Shown: positions 50,776 through 59,859, counted from the stretch's first letter. The stretch: 64,000 nt of DNA from Vulcanimicrobiota bacterium (GCA_027307235.1 DAHUXH010000007.1:1-64000), one strand, 5' to 3'. Numbers and translations are program-made. The notes: generated by a model not told the origin, from the sequence alone.

Positions 50776-51897
50776 TTATAGACCCTTCGGCCAGGGCACC
50801 GCCAGGGTCAGGGCTCCGCCGAGGTGACTGATGCCTCCGCCGATCGGCTGCACGTTTTGGATCAGCAGCCGCGCATGCGGCGTCACGTGGAACGCGGCAT
50901 AGTACACGAGGTCCCGCTGGATGAAGGGCACCGCTTGCGCATCGTAGCGGGCGGCGAGGTAGGCGTGATCGGTGACATAGTATTTCAGGCGGAAGTAGCC
51001 GCCGCTCGAGCCGACGATGGAGCCGAAGCCGTCGGCGTTCGTATCGCGGCCCCACCATTGCTCGGCTTGCAGGTCGAGCCGATTGATGCGGCTGTGCGCG
51101 AACAGCCCTTCGCGACGGTAGCCGTCGACATAGGTCGCGCCGAAGTCGGGCTCGTTCTTGCGCGCGCCGATTAGCCCGGCGGCGCCGACATCCACGTTCT
51201 TCGTCAGCGGCGTGTGCGCGAACAGACCGATTTCGGGCTGGTCGGGGTGGGTCGTCTCGCCCGTATCGACGGGTTTTCCGCCGTATGCCGCGCCTTTGAA
51301 TTCACCGACCGAGACCGTCGCATCGAAGATCGTGCTGCCGACCGTGCGTTCCATCTGCATGCCCCAGCGCGGCGAGGAGAGCGGAAGATCGTTCTGCTCG
51401 ACGTGCGCCGCGTAGTAACCGTAGGGAGCTAGGTCGTCCAGGCGCTGACCCGGCGATTGCTGCAACGGCAATTCGAAGAGACCCAGACGGTACAGCGTCT
51501 TCACGTGCTCGTTGTAGGTTGCGAGGTAGCCCAAGTAGAGGCCGCTCGGACCGCCGCCCGCGCCGAGATTGTAGTGGACGAATGCGCTCACTTTTCCGAT
51601 GTCAGCGTTGGAGAGCAGAATGCCGCCCGGCGTGAAGCGCCGATTGCCGCCGGTGGGATCCTTTTCGTATTCCATCTGGTAGCGGATGGCGACGCCGGAG
51701 GTGCCATGCTTGGGCGCCGATAGTTGGTAGCCGTGTGCGCGAAACGCAACGCCGAATGCATTGAGTTCGGGAAGCACGCTGTGACATGCGCCGCACTGCA
51801 GATGATAGCGTTGCGCGAAGAGCGGAATGGCGAGCGCCGGTCGCGTGCACGCGAGCACGCAGAGCGCGGCCAGGGTGAGCAGGATGCTATTGCGCAA
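50776..51897 (-). CDS. Cyc2-like fused monoheme cytochrome c / outer-membrane barrel (paralogue 2)
   Basis: A 373-residue protein with a signal peptide (to about residue 23), one heme site CGACH (Cys35, Cys38, His39) in IPLFAQRYHLQCGACHSVLP followed by ELNAFG...AHGYQ, then about 320 residues of beta-strand character (GLYLGYLATYNEH, YFRLKYYVTDHAYLAARYD). The heme-region pattern and architecture match paralogue 1 at 1886-3070 and the Cyc2 cytochrome-porins of iron oxidisers. The TTG start is supported by GGAGAGA with good spacing and overlaps the cupredoxin stop by 11 bases. Proposed role: electron transfer across the outer membrane to or from the copper lipoprotein encoded upstream. The direction and donor are unknown. 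Confidence 0.62.
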   Translation of the reverse strand: MRNSILLTLAALCVLACTRPALAIPLFAQRYHLQCGACHSVLPELNAFGVAFRAHGYQLSAPKHGTSGVAIRYQMEYEKDPTGGNRRFTPGGILLSNADIGKVSAFVHYNLGAGGGPSGLYLGYLATYNEHVKTLYRLGLFELPLQQSPGQRLDDLAPYGYYAAHVEQNDLPLSSPRWGMQMERTVGSTIFDATVSVGEFKGAAYGGKPVDTGETTHPDQPEIGLFAHTPLTKNVDVGAAGLIGARKNEPDFGATYVDGYRREGLFAHSRINRLDLQAEQWWGRDTNADGFGSIVGSSGGYFRLKYYVTDHAYLAARYDAQAVPFIQRDLVYYAAFHVTPHARLLIQNVQPIGGGISHLGGALTLAVPWPKGL

Positions 51898-52372
51898 CGA
51901 TCTCTCCTCGCATTTTTCCCAAGTAGTGATAGAAACAGCCGTAGAAATATGTTCCCGGTTGATCGACCCGGATCAATCCCGACGCCGTTCCCGCAGGCAA
52001 AGCGCCGGTGGTCCAAGCTTGCGAAAGCACCTGCGCGCTTTGCGGCACGGTCAGCGACGCTGAACCGATCGGTGACGATCCGTCGGGCAGCGGCGGCGCG
52101 TACGCCGTCTTGCTCACGAAGGTCGCGGTGTGTACCGTGTTGTCGCTGTTGACGAACTGTATGGCATCGCCGACGGCGACACTGGTGACCGGCGGGCTGT
52201 AGCCGAGCACGGGGCCGGCCGGCGTCGAGGTCAATCCGTGCAACGTGAGGTTCACGTCGATGGTGACGACGCCGTTTCCGCCGACGGCGGAAAGCGTGCT
52301 GGCCGGTTGTCCGCCCGGCGTACAGCCGGTTGCGAGCAGGGCCAAGAGGCCGAAGAGAACGACACGTTTCAT
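51887..52372 (-). CDS. Type-1 copper cupredoxin lipoprotein
   Basis: A 161-residue lipoprotein: signal peptide with lipobox LATGC (Cys17), then one cupredoxin domain. The copper ligands follow the plastocyanin pattern: His81 (NTVHTATF), Cys146-x2-His149-x4-Met154 in YGCFYHYLGKM. It is therefore a membrane-tethered mononuclear blue-copper electron carrier, comparable in role to rusticyanin-type carriers. Between H81 and the C-terminal loop there is an insert of about 50 residues. Its start overlaps the Sco stop (ATGA) and its stop overlaps the Cyc2-like gene, so the three are made together. Confidence 0.8.
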   Translation of the reverse strand: MKRVVLFGLLALLATGCTPGGQPASTLSAVGGNGVVTIDVNLTLHGLTSTPAGPVLGYSPPVTSVAVGDAIQFVNSDNTVHTATFVSKTAYAPPLPDGSSPIGSASLTVPQSAQVLSQAWTTGALPAGTASGLIRVDQPGTYFYGCFYHYLGKMRGEIVAQ

Positions 52373-52935
52373 TGAGAGAGAGTACTCCAATCGGTGCGCA
52401 CGGCATTGAGGATTTGCTGGTCGAGATGATTCGACGCGAGCAGGGCGCTGCGAACGCGGCCGTGCGTGTCGAGCAAGTAGACAAACGTGGTATGAACGTC
52501 CGCGAACCCGTTCTTGCCGCGCTGCGCGAGGACGTCGAAGTCGCGCATCACGGCGTGAACGTCGGAACTCGCGCCGCTCGCGACGATCCACGTTCGCGGG
52601 TCGGCTTGAAACTCCGTGGCGATCTTGCGCATGTCGGCGGCGGAATCGTGCTCGGGGTCGAGCGTGATCGTCAAGAAATGCACGGGCCAGCGTTGCGCGC
52701 GCGCCTGCCGCACCGCTTCGCCCATCTGCGCGTTGACGAGCGGGCATGCGTCGGTGCAGTGCGCGGCGACGAAGGTAACGATCAGCGGCTCACCGCGCAG
52801 CGCCGCGAGCGTGAACGAGCGTCCCGTTTGATCGATCAAGTGCGGCGTACGCGCGAACGCGAGTGCCGGAGCCGCCGTCAGCAGCAGCGCGATCAGCGCC
52901 GCCGCGCGCGCCCAAGGTGAGTGCATGCGGGGCAT
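52369..52935 (-). CDS. SCO1/SenC family copper chaperone, exported
   Basis: A 188-residue protein with an N-terminal signal or anchor helix and a thioredoxin-fold Sco domain. Copper ligands are Cys60 and Cys64 (HCTDACP) and His148 (DVHTTFVYLLD). LTITLDPEHDSAADM and the HTTFVYLLDTHGRV ending are typical. Sco proteins load copper into CuA-type or related copper proteins; the adjacent copper lipoprotein is the likely client here. An ATG three codons later (52926) is an equally good start. It lies 51 bases after the TPR gene. Confidence 0.88.
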   Translation of the reverse strand: MPRMHSPWARAAALIALLLTAAPALAFARTPHLIDQTGRSFTLAALRGEPLIVTFVAAHCTDACPLVNAQMGEAVRQARAQRWPVHFLTITLDPEHDSAADMRKIATEFQADPRTWIVASGASSDVHAVMRDFDVLAQRGKNGFADVHTTFVYLLDTHGRVRSALLASNHLDQQILNAVRTDWSTLSQ

Positions 52936-52986
52936 CCTAAGCGCGAGTTCTGAAGAAAGTGTAAAGGGTCGCTCGCAAGCGTTCTC

Positions 52987-53820
52987 CTATTCGTGGGAGA
53001 CCGCGTCGCGCATGGCGACCGCGAGCGTGCGCAGCGTCGGATCGACCGCGTCGACGGCGGCGCGGGCAAATGCGGCGCGCGCATCGTCGCGGCGGCCTTC
53101 ACGCAGGAGCACCGTTCCCAGCGAGAAGCGAGCGCGCGCATAGGCGGGAGCAAGCTGCAGCGCCGACGTGAACTCGCGTTCGGCGGCCGGGTAGTCGCCG
53201 ATCTTCACCTGCGCGAGACCCAAGTCATAGTGGGCGATTGCGTACGACGGGTCGTTCTCCAAGAGCTTCTGGAAATCGGCGCGGGCGGTGGCCGCGTCTC
53301 CGGCCGCGAGCGCGACGATGCCGCGCGAGTAGAGCGCGCGAGCCGCGTCGGGAGCATGCGCCACGAAGCGGTCGGCGGCGGTGCGCGCGGCGGACAGATC
53401 GCCGCGGTCGAGTTCGACGGCGACCAAGTTGGCGTAGGCGGCCAAGAATCCGTCGTCGAGTGCGATCGCGGCACGCAGTTCCTGCGCGGCCTGGGTGTAG
53501 CGCTTCAGATGCGCATCGGCGAGGGCGAGATCGTAATGCGCGGTCGAGCCTTGCGGTTCGGCCGGGTGCAGCGCCACGACGGCTTCGAACTCATCGGCCG
53601 CGGATGACCAGCCGGCGTGCGAGAGCGCATCGAGTCCGAGCGTGAAACGCTCGTGTACGGCACGGCGGATGGCCTGCTGGTGCAGCGTCGCAGCATCGGT
53701 GGCGCGCGGAACCGGCGTCGGGGTGGCGTAGACTTGACCCGCGGCAGGGAGCGCGGTGAAGGCGGCAGGGAGGGCGGCGACGGCAAAGATCGCCGCGGCG
53801 AACCCCGGCAGAACGCGCAT
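52987..53820 (-). CDS. Exported TPR-repeat protein
   Basis: A 277-residue protein with a signal peptide (about residues 1-28) and at least five tetratricopeptide-like repeats, for example AHYDLALADAHLKRYTQAAQ, AYANLVAVELDRGDLSAART, AIAHYDLGLAQVKIGDYPAA and ARARFSLGTVLLREGRRDDA. TPR proteins act as periplasmic assembly scaffolds, for instance in cytochrome and copper-enzyme maturation. Its ATG overlaps the stop of the upstream 87-aa gene (TAATG). In this operon it could help assemble the heme or copper proteins; this is inferred from position. Confidence 0.8.
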   Translation of the reverse strand: MRVLPGFAAAIFAVAALPAAFTALPAAGQVYATPTPVPRATDAATLHQQAIRRAVHERFTLGLDALSHAGWSSAADEFEAVVALHPAEPQGSTAHYDLALADAHLKRYTQAAQELRAAIALDDGFLAAYANLVAVELDRGDLSAARTAADRFVAHAPDAARALYSRGIVALAAGDAATARADFQKLLENDPSYAIAHYDLGLAQVKIGDYPAAEREFTSALQLAPAYARARFSLGTVLLREGRRDDARAAFARAAVDAVDPTLRTLAVAMRDAVSHE

Positions 53821-54083
53821 TACGGAGCGGCGGTGACGGGCAGCTCGCTCTCGCGAACGTGTTTTGCGCCGGCGGCTTGCTCGGGGTGACACGCCCAACC
53901 GAGGCGGCCCGCTTCGCTGATCGGCCCGAGCAGCGCGGGCGGCGACGACGGCACGAGCGCGGCGGCATACGCATCGGCGTCGAGCGACGCGGCATTGGCG
54001 AGAGCGTACCGCGCAGAGAACCCCGCCGTTGCCAGCAGAGCTCCGAGGAGTATGACGCGCATGCGCCTTGACATCACGCTCAT
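53820..54083 (-). CDS. Small exported hypothetical protein, first gene of the cytochrome operon
   Basis: Up to 87 residues: a signal-like N-terminus (MRVILLGALLATAGFSARYA) and a short mature part with one cysteine in GWACHPEQ and a nearby His in AKHV. No family is recognised. Starts are possible at 54083, 54074 or 54062; none has a convincing ribosome site. It opens the minus-strand operon and is one base from the TPR gene. A Cys-His pair in a 60-residue exported protein could bind metal, but there is no full heme motif (CxxCH is absent). Confidence 0.5.
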   Translation of the reverse strand: MSVMSRRMRVILLGALLATAGFSARYALANAASLDADAYAAALVPSSPPALLGPISEAGRLGWACHPEQAAGAKHVRESELPVTAAP

Positions 54084-54107
54084 TATAGCCGAATCTCTGA
54101 AGAATCT

Positions 54108-55919
54108 GTGAACGGCGTCATTCTCGCGCTTCTGGCCCCGGCGTTGCTGGCCGCGGCCCCGGTCCCTCTCGTGGTCGGCGCGGTGCGCGACCAGACCGGT
54201 GTCCCGGTCGCCGGCGCACGCGTGCGCGCCATATCGCATCCCGCCGACGCGACGACCACCCAGCCTGACGGCACCTTCGCGCTCTCGGCCGGCGGCGTCA
54301 CCGCCGTCGAGATCACCTGCCGATTTTGCCGTCCGCAGCGCTTCAGCGTCGGCGCCGACGGCACGGTGGTGGCGGTCGTCCATCGCTACGTCGCCCTGCT
54401 CTCAAACGTTCCGAGCGCCGATGACCTCGCGAGCTTGCCGTACGCGCACGTCGAGTCGGCGCTCGCGCTGACCCCGTTTACGCTCTTCGAAAACAGCTCC
54501 GCTCCGCTTCCCGGACCGGAACTCGCCGACCGTGGAGCGGCGCGCGACGGATTGGTCGTCGACGGCGGCATTCCGAACTACGACGTGGCCGCGTCGATCT
54601 CACCGTTCTACACCGTGCCGCAGCGCTATGTCTCATCGGCGGATCTCGCCGGAGTCGCCGACGGCTGGCGCTACGGCGATCGCGCGAACGGCGGCACCGC
54701 CGCGATCACGCCCTTCGACGGCGCGACGGCGGCCGCGCAAGCATTCGGCGGCAATGACGGCTCGGCACGCTACCTGGTTTCCGACGGTCCCGACGCCGTG
54801 GCCGCCGGTCTCTCGCTCGACGGTGCCGAGTCGCGTCGCCGCGCCGACGCGCAGTGGCAGGTACCGCTCAAGGACGCGCTCTTCTCGTTTGGAGCGCAAG
54901 CGGCATCGAGCGACATCGCGCCTGTGAGCGGAGCGACGGTGAACCTCGGCTACGAGGGAGCGCGCATCGCGTTCGAACGCGCTCGCGATCTCGGCGTGCG
55001 CGTCGATGCATTCGTCAATCGCGGTGAGTACGGCGGCAACAGCTATCCGGCGTCGTTGTACTCCGCATGGAGTGATGCCGGCAGCGACGTCACGATCAGC
55101 GGCCTTGGTGCCGTGCGTCCGTTCGCGACCGTGTCGTTCCGCAACGAGAGCGGTATCTACGACGACGCGGCGGTCGCCCCGCGTCTGGCGGCGACGTCGA
55201 CACAAACACGCGGACTCTTCGGCGCCGATGCGAGCGGTGCGCGTCTGGCCGCGTCGGGTGGCCTTGCGATCGAGAGCGCCGCGTACAGCGGCGGAACGTT
55301 GGGTGTGTCGCACCCGGGCGTCGCGCAGTTCGCCGCGCCGAGCGCGCAGATGTCGTGGCGCGCGAGCGACCGCTTTCGCCTCGATGCCAGTGACGGCGGC
55401 GGATACCGGTTGCCGACGATCTTAGAGCGTTACGCGCTGCCGGTGAGCGGATCGGGCATCGACCTCGATCGCGACGCCACGCGGGAAGCGACGCTGACCT
55501 ATGACGACGGCGCGCGCGTGCGCGCGTCGCTGACCGGACTAAACCGGCGTACCGTCGGATTCGACGACGAACGGATCGCGACGCTCGGCGCATCGCTTGC
55601 ATGGCAGGCGACGCCGGCGCTGTCGCTGCGCTCCTGGTGGATGCGCGCCAACGTCGATGAGCACGCCGAACGCGTCATCGTGCGCTATGGTGCGATGCCG
55701 CAGACGACCAACACCGGCGCGGCGTGGCTGACGTATCAAGCCGAGTCAGGCGTGCGCGTCGATGCCATCGTGCGCACCGACTACATCGATTATCTGTACG
55801 ACACGCACGTCGACGCTTCGATCTCCGGACCGCTGCGCCGGCACGTGCGGTGGTATGCGGGAACCGAACGCTATCAGCGCGTGCGCTACCTCAACGCCGG
55901 CATTCGCTTCGAGCGCTAG
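54108..55919 (+). CDS. Short TonB-receptor-like outer-membrane protein
   Basis: A 603-residue protein with a signal peptide, a carboxypeptidase-regulatory-like domain (about 20-85: VVGAVRDQTGVPVAGARVRA, containing CRFCRP) and a plug-to-barrel region. RDGLVVDGGIPNYDVAASIS resembles the plug loop and the chain ends in aromatic strands (YLNAGIRFER). It is shorter than usual receptors. The GTG start at 54108 lies only 24 bases from the start of the divergent cytochrome operon, so shared regulation is likely. Possible ligands are iron or copper chelates that supply the redox proteins; this is inference. Confidence 0.7.
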   Translation: MNGVILALLAPALLAAAPVPLVVGAVRDQTGVPVAGARVRAISHPADATTTQPDGTFALSAGGVTAVEITCRFCRPQRFSVGADGTVVAVVHRYVALLSNVPSADDLASLPYAHVESALALTPFTLFENSSAPLPGPELADRGAARDGLVVDGGIPNYDVAASISPFYTVPQRYVSSADLAGVADGWRYGDRANGGTAAITPFDGATAAAQAFGGNDGSARYLVSDGPDAVAAGLSLDGAESRRRADAQWQVPLKDALFSFGAQAASSDIAPVSGATVNLGYEGARIAFERARDLGVRVDAFVNRGEYGGNSYPASLYSAWSDAGSDVTISGLGAVRPFATVSFRNESGIYDDAAVAPRLAATSTQTRGLFGADASGARLAASGGLAIESAAYSGGTLGVSHPGVAQFAAPSAQMSWRASDRFRLDASDGGGYRLPTILERYALPVSGSGIDLDRDATREATLTYDDGARVRASLTGLNRRTVGFDDERIATLGASLAWQATPALSLRSWWMRANVDEHAERVIVRYGAMPQTTNTGAAWLTYQAESGVRVDAIVRTDYIDYLYDTHVDASISGPLRRHVRWYAGTERYQRVRYLNAGIRFER

Positions 55920-55932
55920 GCTTTAGGGGGTC

Positions 55933-57057
55933 CTAGGCGGCGGTGGGTTGGCCGAGGATGGTTCCGAAAACGCCTTCGCCGCCGACCATCGTGCCGATGA
56001 TCTGATACGTCTCGTCCCAGAACGACAGGTCGGCGCGCATGCCGGGCGCGATGCGTCCGATGCGTTCGCCCTCTTTGAGCAAACGCGCGGGCGCGTATGT
56101 CGCTGCGACGATGGCTTGCGCGAAGGGCAGCTCGGTGTACGACATGTAGTTGCGCACGGCTTGATCGATGCGTAGCGCACTGCCGGCGATGGTGCCGTGC
56201 TCGTCACGCACGACGCCGCCTTCGATGCGATAGCCGGGATCGACCAGCGGCATGAAGTCGGTCACCAGCACCACGCGATCGCCGAGCGTGCGGTAGAGAA
56301 TGTCGACCATCACCGGCGAGACATGATGGCCGTCGGCGATGACGTGTACGAGCGTGCGGCGATCTTGAATGAATGCCGCGAGAATCGAAGGGTCGCGGTG
56401 ATCGAGCGGCGGCATTCCGTTGAATGCATGCGTGAGCGAACGGTAGCCTAATCCGATCGCCAACATGCCTTCACGATAGCGTGCGCTGGTGTGACCGGCC
56501 GAGCAGACGATACCGTTCTCGAGAAAGACACGCGCCGCTTCGCTCGCGCCGTCGGCTTCGGGTGCGAGCGTGACCATCACGCACGCGCCGCCGCAGGCAT
56601 CGACCATCTCTCGCGCGCGCTCGGCGGAAGCTTGCGCGATCCACTCGTTGCGGTGGATGCGGCGAAATTTGGCGTTGAGAAACGGACCTTCGAAATGCAC
56701 GCCCAGGCAGCGTGCGCCGATCGGCCGTCCGCCTTCGAGTTCATGTGCGGCTTCCGCGACTTCCGACGCAGCGTGCAGCATCGACTCCCAGGGTGCGGTC
56801 ATGATCGACGCGACGAAGCCGGTCGCGCCCATGCGCGCGTACTCCGCGGCGGCGACCGCGACGGCGCCCCCCTGGTCGCGATTGAACGTCAGGTCTGCGA
56901 CTCCGTTGGTGTGGACGTCGATCAATCCGGGTGCGACGATGGTGCCGGGCGGGAGCGGAATATCGCTCGGACCGTCGGCGGGTAAGACCTTCTCGATGCG
57001 CCCGCGGTCGATGCCGATGCGGCCGAACGTCGAGCTTCCGTCGCCGATGGCGAGCAT
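55933..57057 (-). CDS. nagA: N-acetylglucosamine-6-phosphate deacetylase
   Basis: A 374-residue amidohydrolase releasing acetate from GlcNAc-6-P. Metal and substrate motifs are DVHTNGV, GVHFEGPFLN, SAGHTSARY, LTHAFNGMPPLDHRDP, VIADGHHVSP and the catalytic Asp in VLVTDFMP, in the NagA order. The ATG at 57057 lacks a good ribosome site; the frame stays open upstream for 15 codons (ITPSAFTLGPA) without ATG, GTG or TTG. It sits downstream of the dynamin and phosphomannomutase genes on the same strand, so amino-sugar and hexose-phosphate metabolism are grouped. Confidence 0.85.
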   Translation of the reverse strand: MLAIGDGSSTFGRIGIDRGRIEKVLPADGPSDIPLPPGTIVAPGLIDVHTNGVADLTFNRDQGGAVAVAAAEYARMGATGFVASIMTAPWESMLHAASEVAEAAHELEGGRPIGARCLGVHFEGPFLNAKFRRIHRNEWIAQASAERAREMVDACGGACVMVTLAPEADGASEAARVFLENGIVCSAGHTSARYREGMLAIGLGYRSLTHAFNGMPPLDHRDPSILAAFIQDRRTLVHVIADGHHVSPVMVDILYRTLGDRVVLVTDFMPLVDPGYRIEGGVVRDEHGTIAGSALRIDQAVRNYMSYTELPFAQAIVAATYAPARLLKEGERIGRIAPGMRADLSFWDETYQIIGTMVGGEGVFGTILGQPTAA

Positions 57058-57102
57058 CGCCGGGCCGAGCGTGAACGCGCTAGGCGTGATCGTGTTCCTG
57101 TG

Positions 57103-59859
57103 TCACGGTTCCTGGCTTCGCCGAGTGGGCGCCTCGCGCCCCTTGCCGAACAGACGGGCGAACAGACCCTTCTTGGGGTGGTTGCCGCCGCGCGGCTGCT
57201 CGCCGCTTGGGCCGGGCGCCGGCGCGGCCGTGGCGCGTGTCAAACGCGCCATGCGGTCCATGTGCGCCTGGGCGTGGGCTTCCAGAATCGAGACGAGCGC
57301 TCCCAACTCATTCCAAGGCGCGGTCGCGCGTTGCTCGCGAGCCGCGGCGACGAAGTCGTGGGCGGAGACGGTGAACGTTCGTTGCGATGCGATCGAGCGT
57401 TCGCGCAGGTACTGTTCGGCGAGCGCGACCACGTGGCGCCGTTCAGCGGAGGTTTCGTTGTCGGCGATGGTGTGCACGAAGCTCATCGGCTTACCGAGGT
57501 CGGCAACGCGTTCGTAGAGGTCGAGCTCGCGATCGGAAAGCTGGCGGGAGAAGAGGCAGAGCACTTCGCTCGCCTCGGCGGCGGCGACCAAGCTGACGTC
57601 TTCGCCGATCTCGTCGCCCGCATCGAACGGCGGCGCGTGGACGAGCACCAATTCACGCGGCAACTGCCACGGCACGAGCAGCAGCACCGGTCCTTGCGCC
57701 GCTTCGTCGATCGCGCGTTCGACCGCGATCTCGCGCCACGCGCCGTCGCTCGCGAGCGCATAGGCCGCGTCACGCTCGCCGTACCGGACGTGAATCGGAA
57801 AGCGCGCGCTGCCCGCGGCATCGTCGCGCAACACGTCGCGGCCGGCGATGGCGTTGATGAGGCCAGATTTTCCGCGACGCAGCGCCCCGAGCACGGCGAC
57901 GCGCCAGCGCGTCGCAACCAGCCCGCGTTCGTACGATGCGCGATCGAACGCGTCGCCGACGTGAGCGGTGCGCACTTCAACACGCCCCGCATCCGGAGGT
58001 GCGATTTCGTCTTCGTGGCCGAGGAAGTCGGACGCAACGCCGTCGATCGAGACCAGCGCCGCGCGCATAGCCTCGATGCGTGTCCGCATCGCCGAAGCGG
58101 TCTCGTGCGCGGTGCCGGACGCGCGCGCGGACAGCGCGCGATCGACGCTTCCCAGGCGCCCATCGCGCAGTGCGATCGTCGCTTGCGCGAGCGCTGTCCC
58201 GATTGCGTCGTCGATGCGAGCCAGTCGAGCGGTGACGTCGTGCGCGAAAGCATCGAGCGCAATGCGCAGGCGCGGAAAAATTTCGGCGCGCAAGTCGGCG
58301 ATCAACTCGCGTTTCATGTACGTGCCCGGTGGACGCGACGCGAAGCGGGACGCGATGTCGGCGACGAGGTCGACCGCGATCGTGCCGATCGCTTCGAGCA
58401 CGATCGTCGAACGGATCGCGTCCTGAAGATCGCCGCTCCACAGCGACGTGCCCGGCTCGGCGTCGAACGCGCGCGCCGCCGCGTCGGCTAAAGAGAAGCG
58501 CAACGCCGCGTGAGCGCTCGCGCGGTCGAGCGCGGCGCGCGACTGCCCGGCCCACGGTTCGACGAGCGCGCGCGCGATCTCACCGACGCTCTGCGCGAAG
58601 ACGCGATCGACGATGATGTTCAGCCTGGCGCGGTCGCGCAGCTTGGCGACGTCGGTGGTGTCGAAGGCTTGGGAGAGCGCGTGCTCGACGTTGTCGCGCA
58701 GCGCGGCGGCTTGCCGATCGGCGCCGCCGCGCCGCGCCGCCTGCTCGTCGCGCAGCCGCATGCGCTCTGTCGCGATCGCTTGATCCACGCGTTCGAGTTC
58801 GGGCAAGACCTCAGCGCGCTGCGCGCGCAGTGCATCCTCGTCGAGCGCGAGCATGGCAAGGTCGCTCTCGCAGCGCGCGATCTCGAAGGCGGTCAGTTCA
58901 CGCGCGGTCTCGGCGGCGCGTCGCAGCCGCGCGCGGCCGGTCTTGGCGATGAGCGAGGCGTCGAGTGCGCTCAAGAAACGAGGAAACAAACTCGACTCGA
59001 CGCGCTGCGTATCGTTGTCGAGTGAGCCCTCGGCGTACTCCCGCGCCGAGACCGCATAGACATAGGTTCCGGGAGCGTGAAGCGCTGCCAGCGACGCGAT
59101 CCGTTCGTGTGCATGTTCCCACGCGGTCCGTCCGTCGCCGTGCGTCTGCGTCCACAGATCAATCTTCGTTTGAACGACGAAGATCGAATCGATGTGCTTG
59201 CGCACGATGCCCAAGAAGGCCGCATCGCCCTCGGTGAACGGCTGCTGCGTGTCGATGAGGTAGAGCACGGCGTCGGCGGTGGGGAGAAACCCGAGTGTTG
59301 CGCGCCGGTGAGCCGGATTGGCCGACGCGAGTCCCGGCGTGTCGGCGACCACGAATCCACGGCGCAAGAACGCGGAGTCGACGTCGACCACCACGCGCGC
59401 CGGTGCGCCGGATCCCTCGCGGGTCGAGTCGTGCAGCGTACCGGCGCCGTCGGAGGCTCCGACGGCGATGAAACGGTTGAGCGCGTCGAGCGGAATCCGC
59501 TCGCGCCGGCCATCTTCGAAGATCGCGGTCGCTTCGTCGCGATCGGCGTAGTGCAACTCGGTGATGGTCGCGGTCGACGGATTGATGTCGGTTGCCAGCA
59601 GCCCCACCAATTGGCGGTGGCCGCCCACGGTCTCATACCGGAAACGTCCGAGCAACGCATTGAGAAGAAACGACTTGCCGCTCGAAAACTCGCCGACGAC
59701 CGCGAGCACGAATTTTCCGCGAATCAAGCGCCCGCGCGCCGCTTGCAGCGCGGCGCGCGCGTCGGGCGCGAGCAGCGGTTCGAGTTCGAGCAGATGCTGC
59801 GCGAGCGCGTCGCGGGTCTGCTCGTAGCGCCGCATCGCGTCGGCGTCGACGCGGCTCAC
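57103..59859 (-). CDS. Tandem dynamin-like GTPase
   Basis: A 918-residue bacterial dynamin-like protein with two GTPase-type units. The first has all motifs: P-loop GEFSSGKS (about 56-63), the conserved Thr in NPSTATITEL, Asp-x-x-Gly in VVADTPGLAS and TKID in FVVQTKIDLW. A long helical stalk follows (about 330-600). The second unit begins with P-loop GALRRGKS (about 660) but its G3 is VLVHAPPFDAG and no TKxD is clear, so it may not hydrolyse GTP. The C-terminus is basic (KKGLFARLFGKGREAPTRRS), suiting membrane contact. Two-unit fusions are known from Bacillus DynA. The GTG start overlaps the phosphomannomutase stop (GTGA). Confidence 0.85.
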   Translation of the reverse strand: MSRVDADAMRRYEQTRDALAQHLLELEPLLAPDARAALQAARGRLIRGKFVLAVVGEFSSGKSFLLNALLGRFRYETVGGHRQLVGLLATDINPSTATITELHYADRDEATAIFEDGRRERIPLDALNRFIAVGASDGAGTLHDSTREGSGAPARVVVDVDSAFLRRGFVVADTPGLASANPAHRRATLGFLPTADAVLYLIDTQQPFTEGDAAFLGIVRKHIDSIFVVQTKIDLWTQTHGDGRTAWEHAHERIASLAALHAPGTYVYAVSAREYAEGSLDNDTQRVESSLFPRFLSALDASLIAKTGRARLRRAAETARELTAFEIARCESDLAMLALDEDALRAQRAEVLPELERVDQAIATERMRLRDEQAARRGGADRQAAALRDNVEHALSQAFDTTDVAKLRDRARLNIIVDRVFAQSVGEIARALVEPWAGQSRAALDRASAHAALRFSLADAAARAFDAEPGTSLWSGDLQDAIRSTIVLEAIGTIAVDLVADIASRFASRPPGTYMKRELIADLRAEIFPRLRIALDAFAHDVTARLARIDDAIGTALAQATIALRDGRLGSVDRALSARASGTAHETASAMRTRIEAMRAALVSIDGVASDFLGHEDEIAPPDAGRVEVRTAHVGDAFDRASYERGLVATRWRVAVLGALRRGKSGLINAIAGRDVLRDDAAGSARFPIHVRYGERDAAYALASDGAWREIAVERAIDEAAQGPVLLLVPWQLPRELVLVHAPPFDAGDEIGEDVSLVAAAEASEVLCLFSRQLSDRELDLYERVADLGKPMSFVHTIADNETSAERRHVVALAEQYLRERSIASQRTFTVSAHDFVAAAREQRATAPWNELGALVSILEAHAQAHMDRMARLTRATAAPAPGPSGEQPRGGNHPKKGLFARLFGKGREAPTRRSQEP

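Noticed and set aside
57100-58491. Long open frame on the plus strand opposite the dynamin gene
   Set aside because: It is a mirror of high-GC codon usage in the real gene: Arg/His/Asp-rich, no domain, while the opposite strand holds two P-loops.
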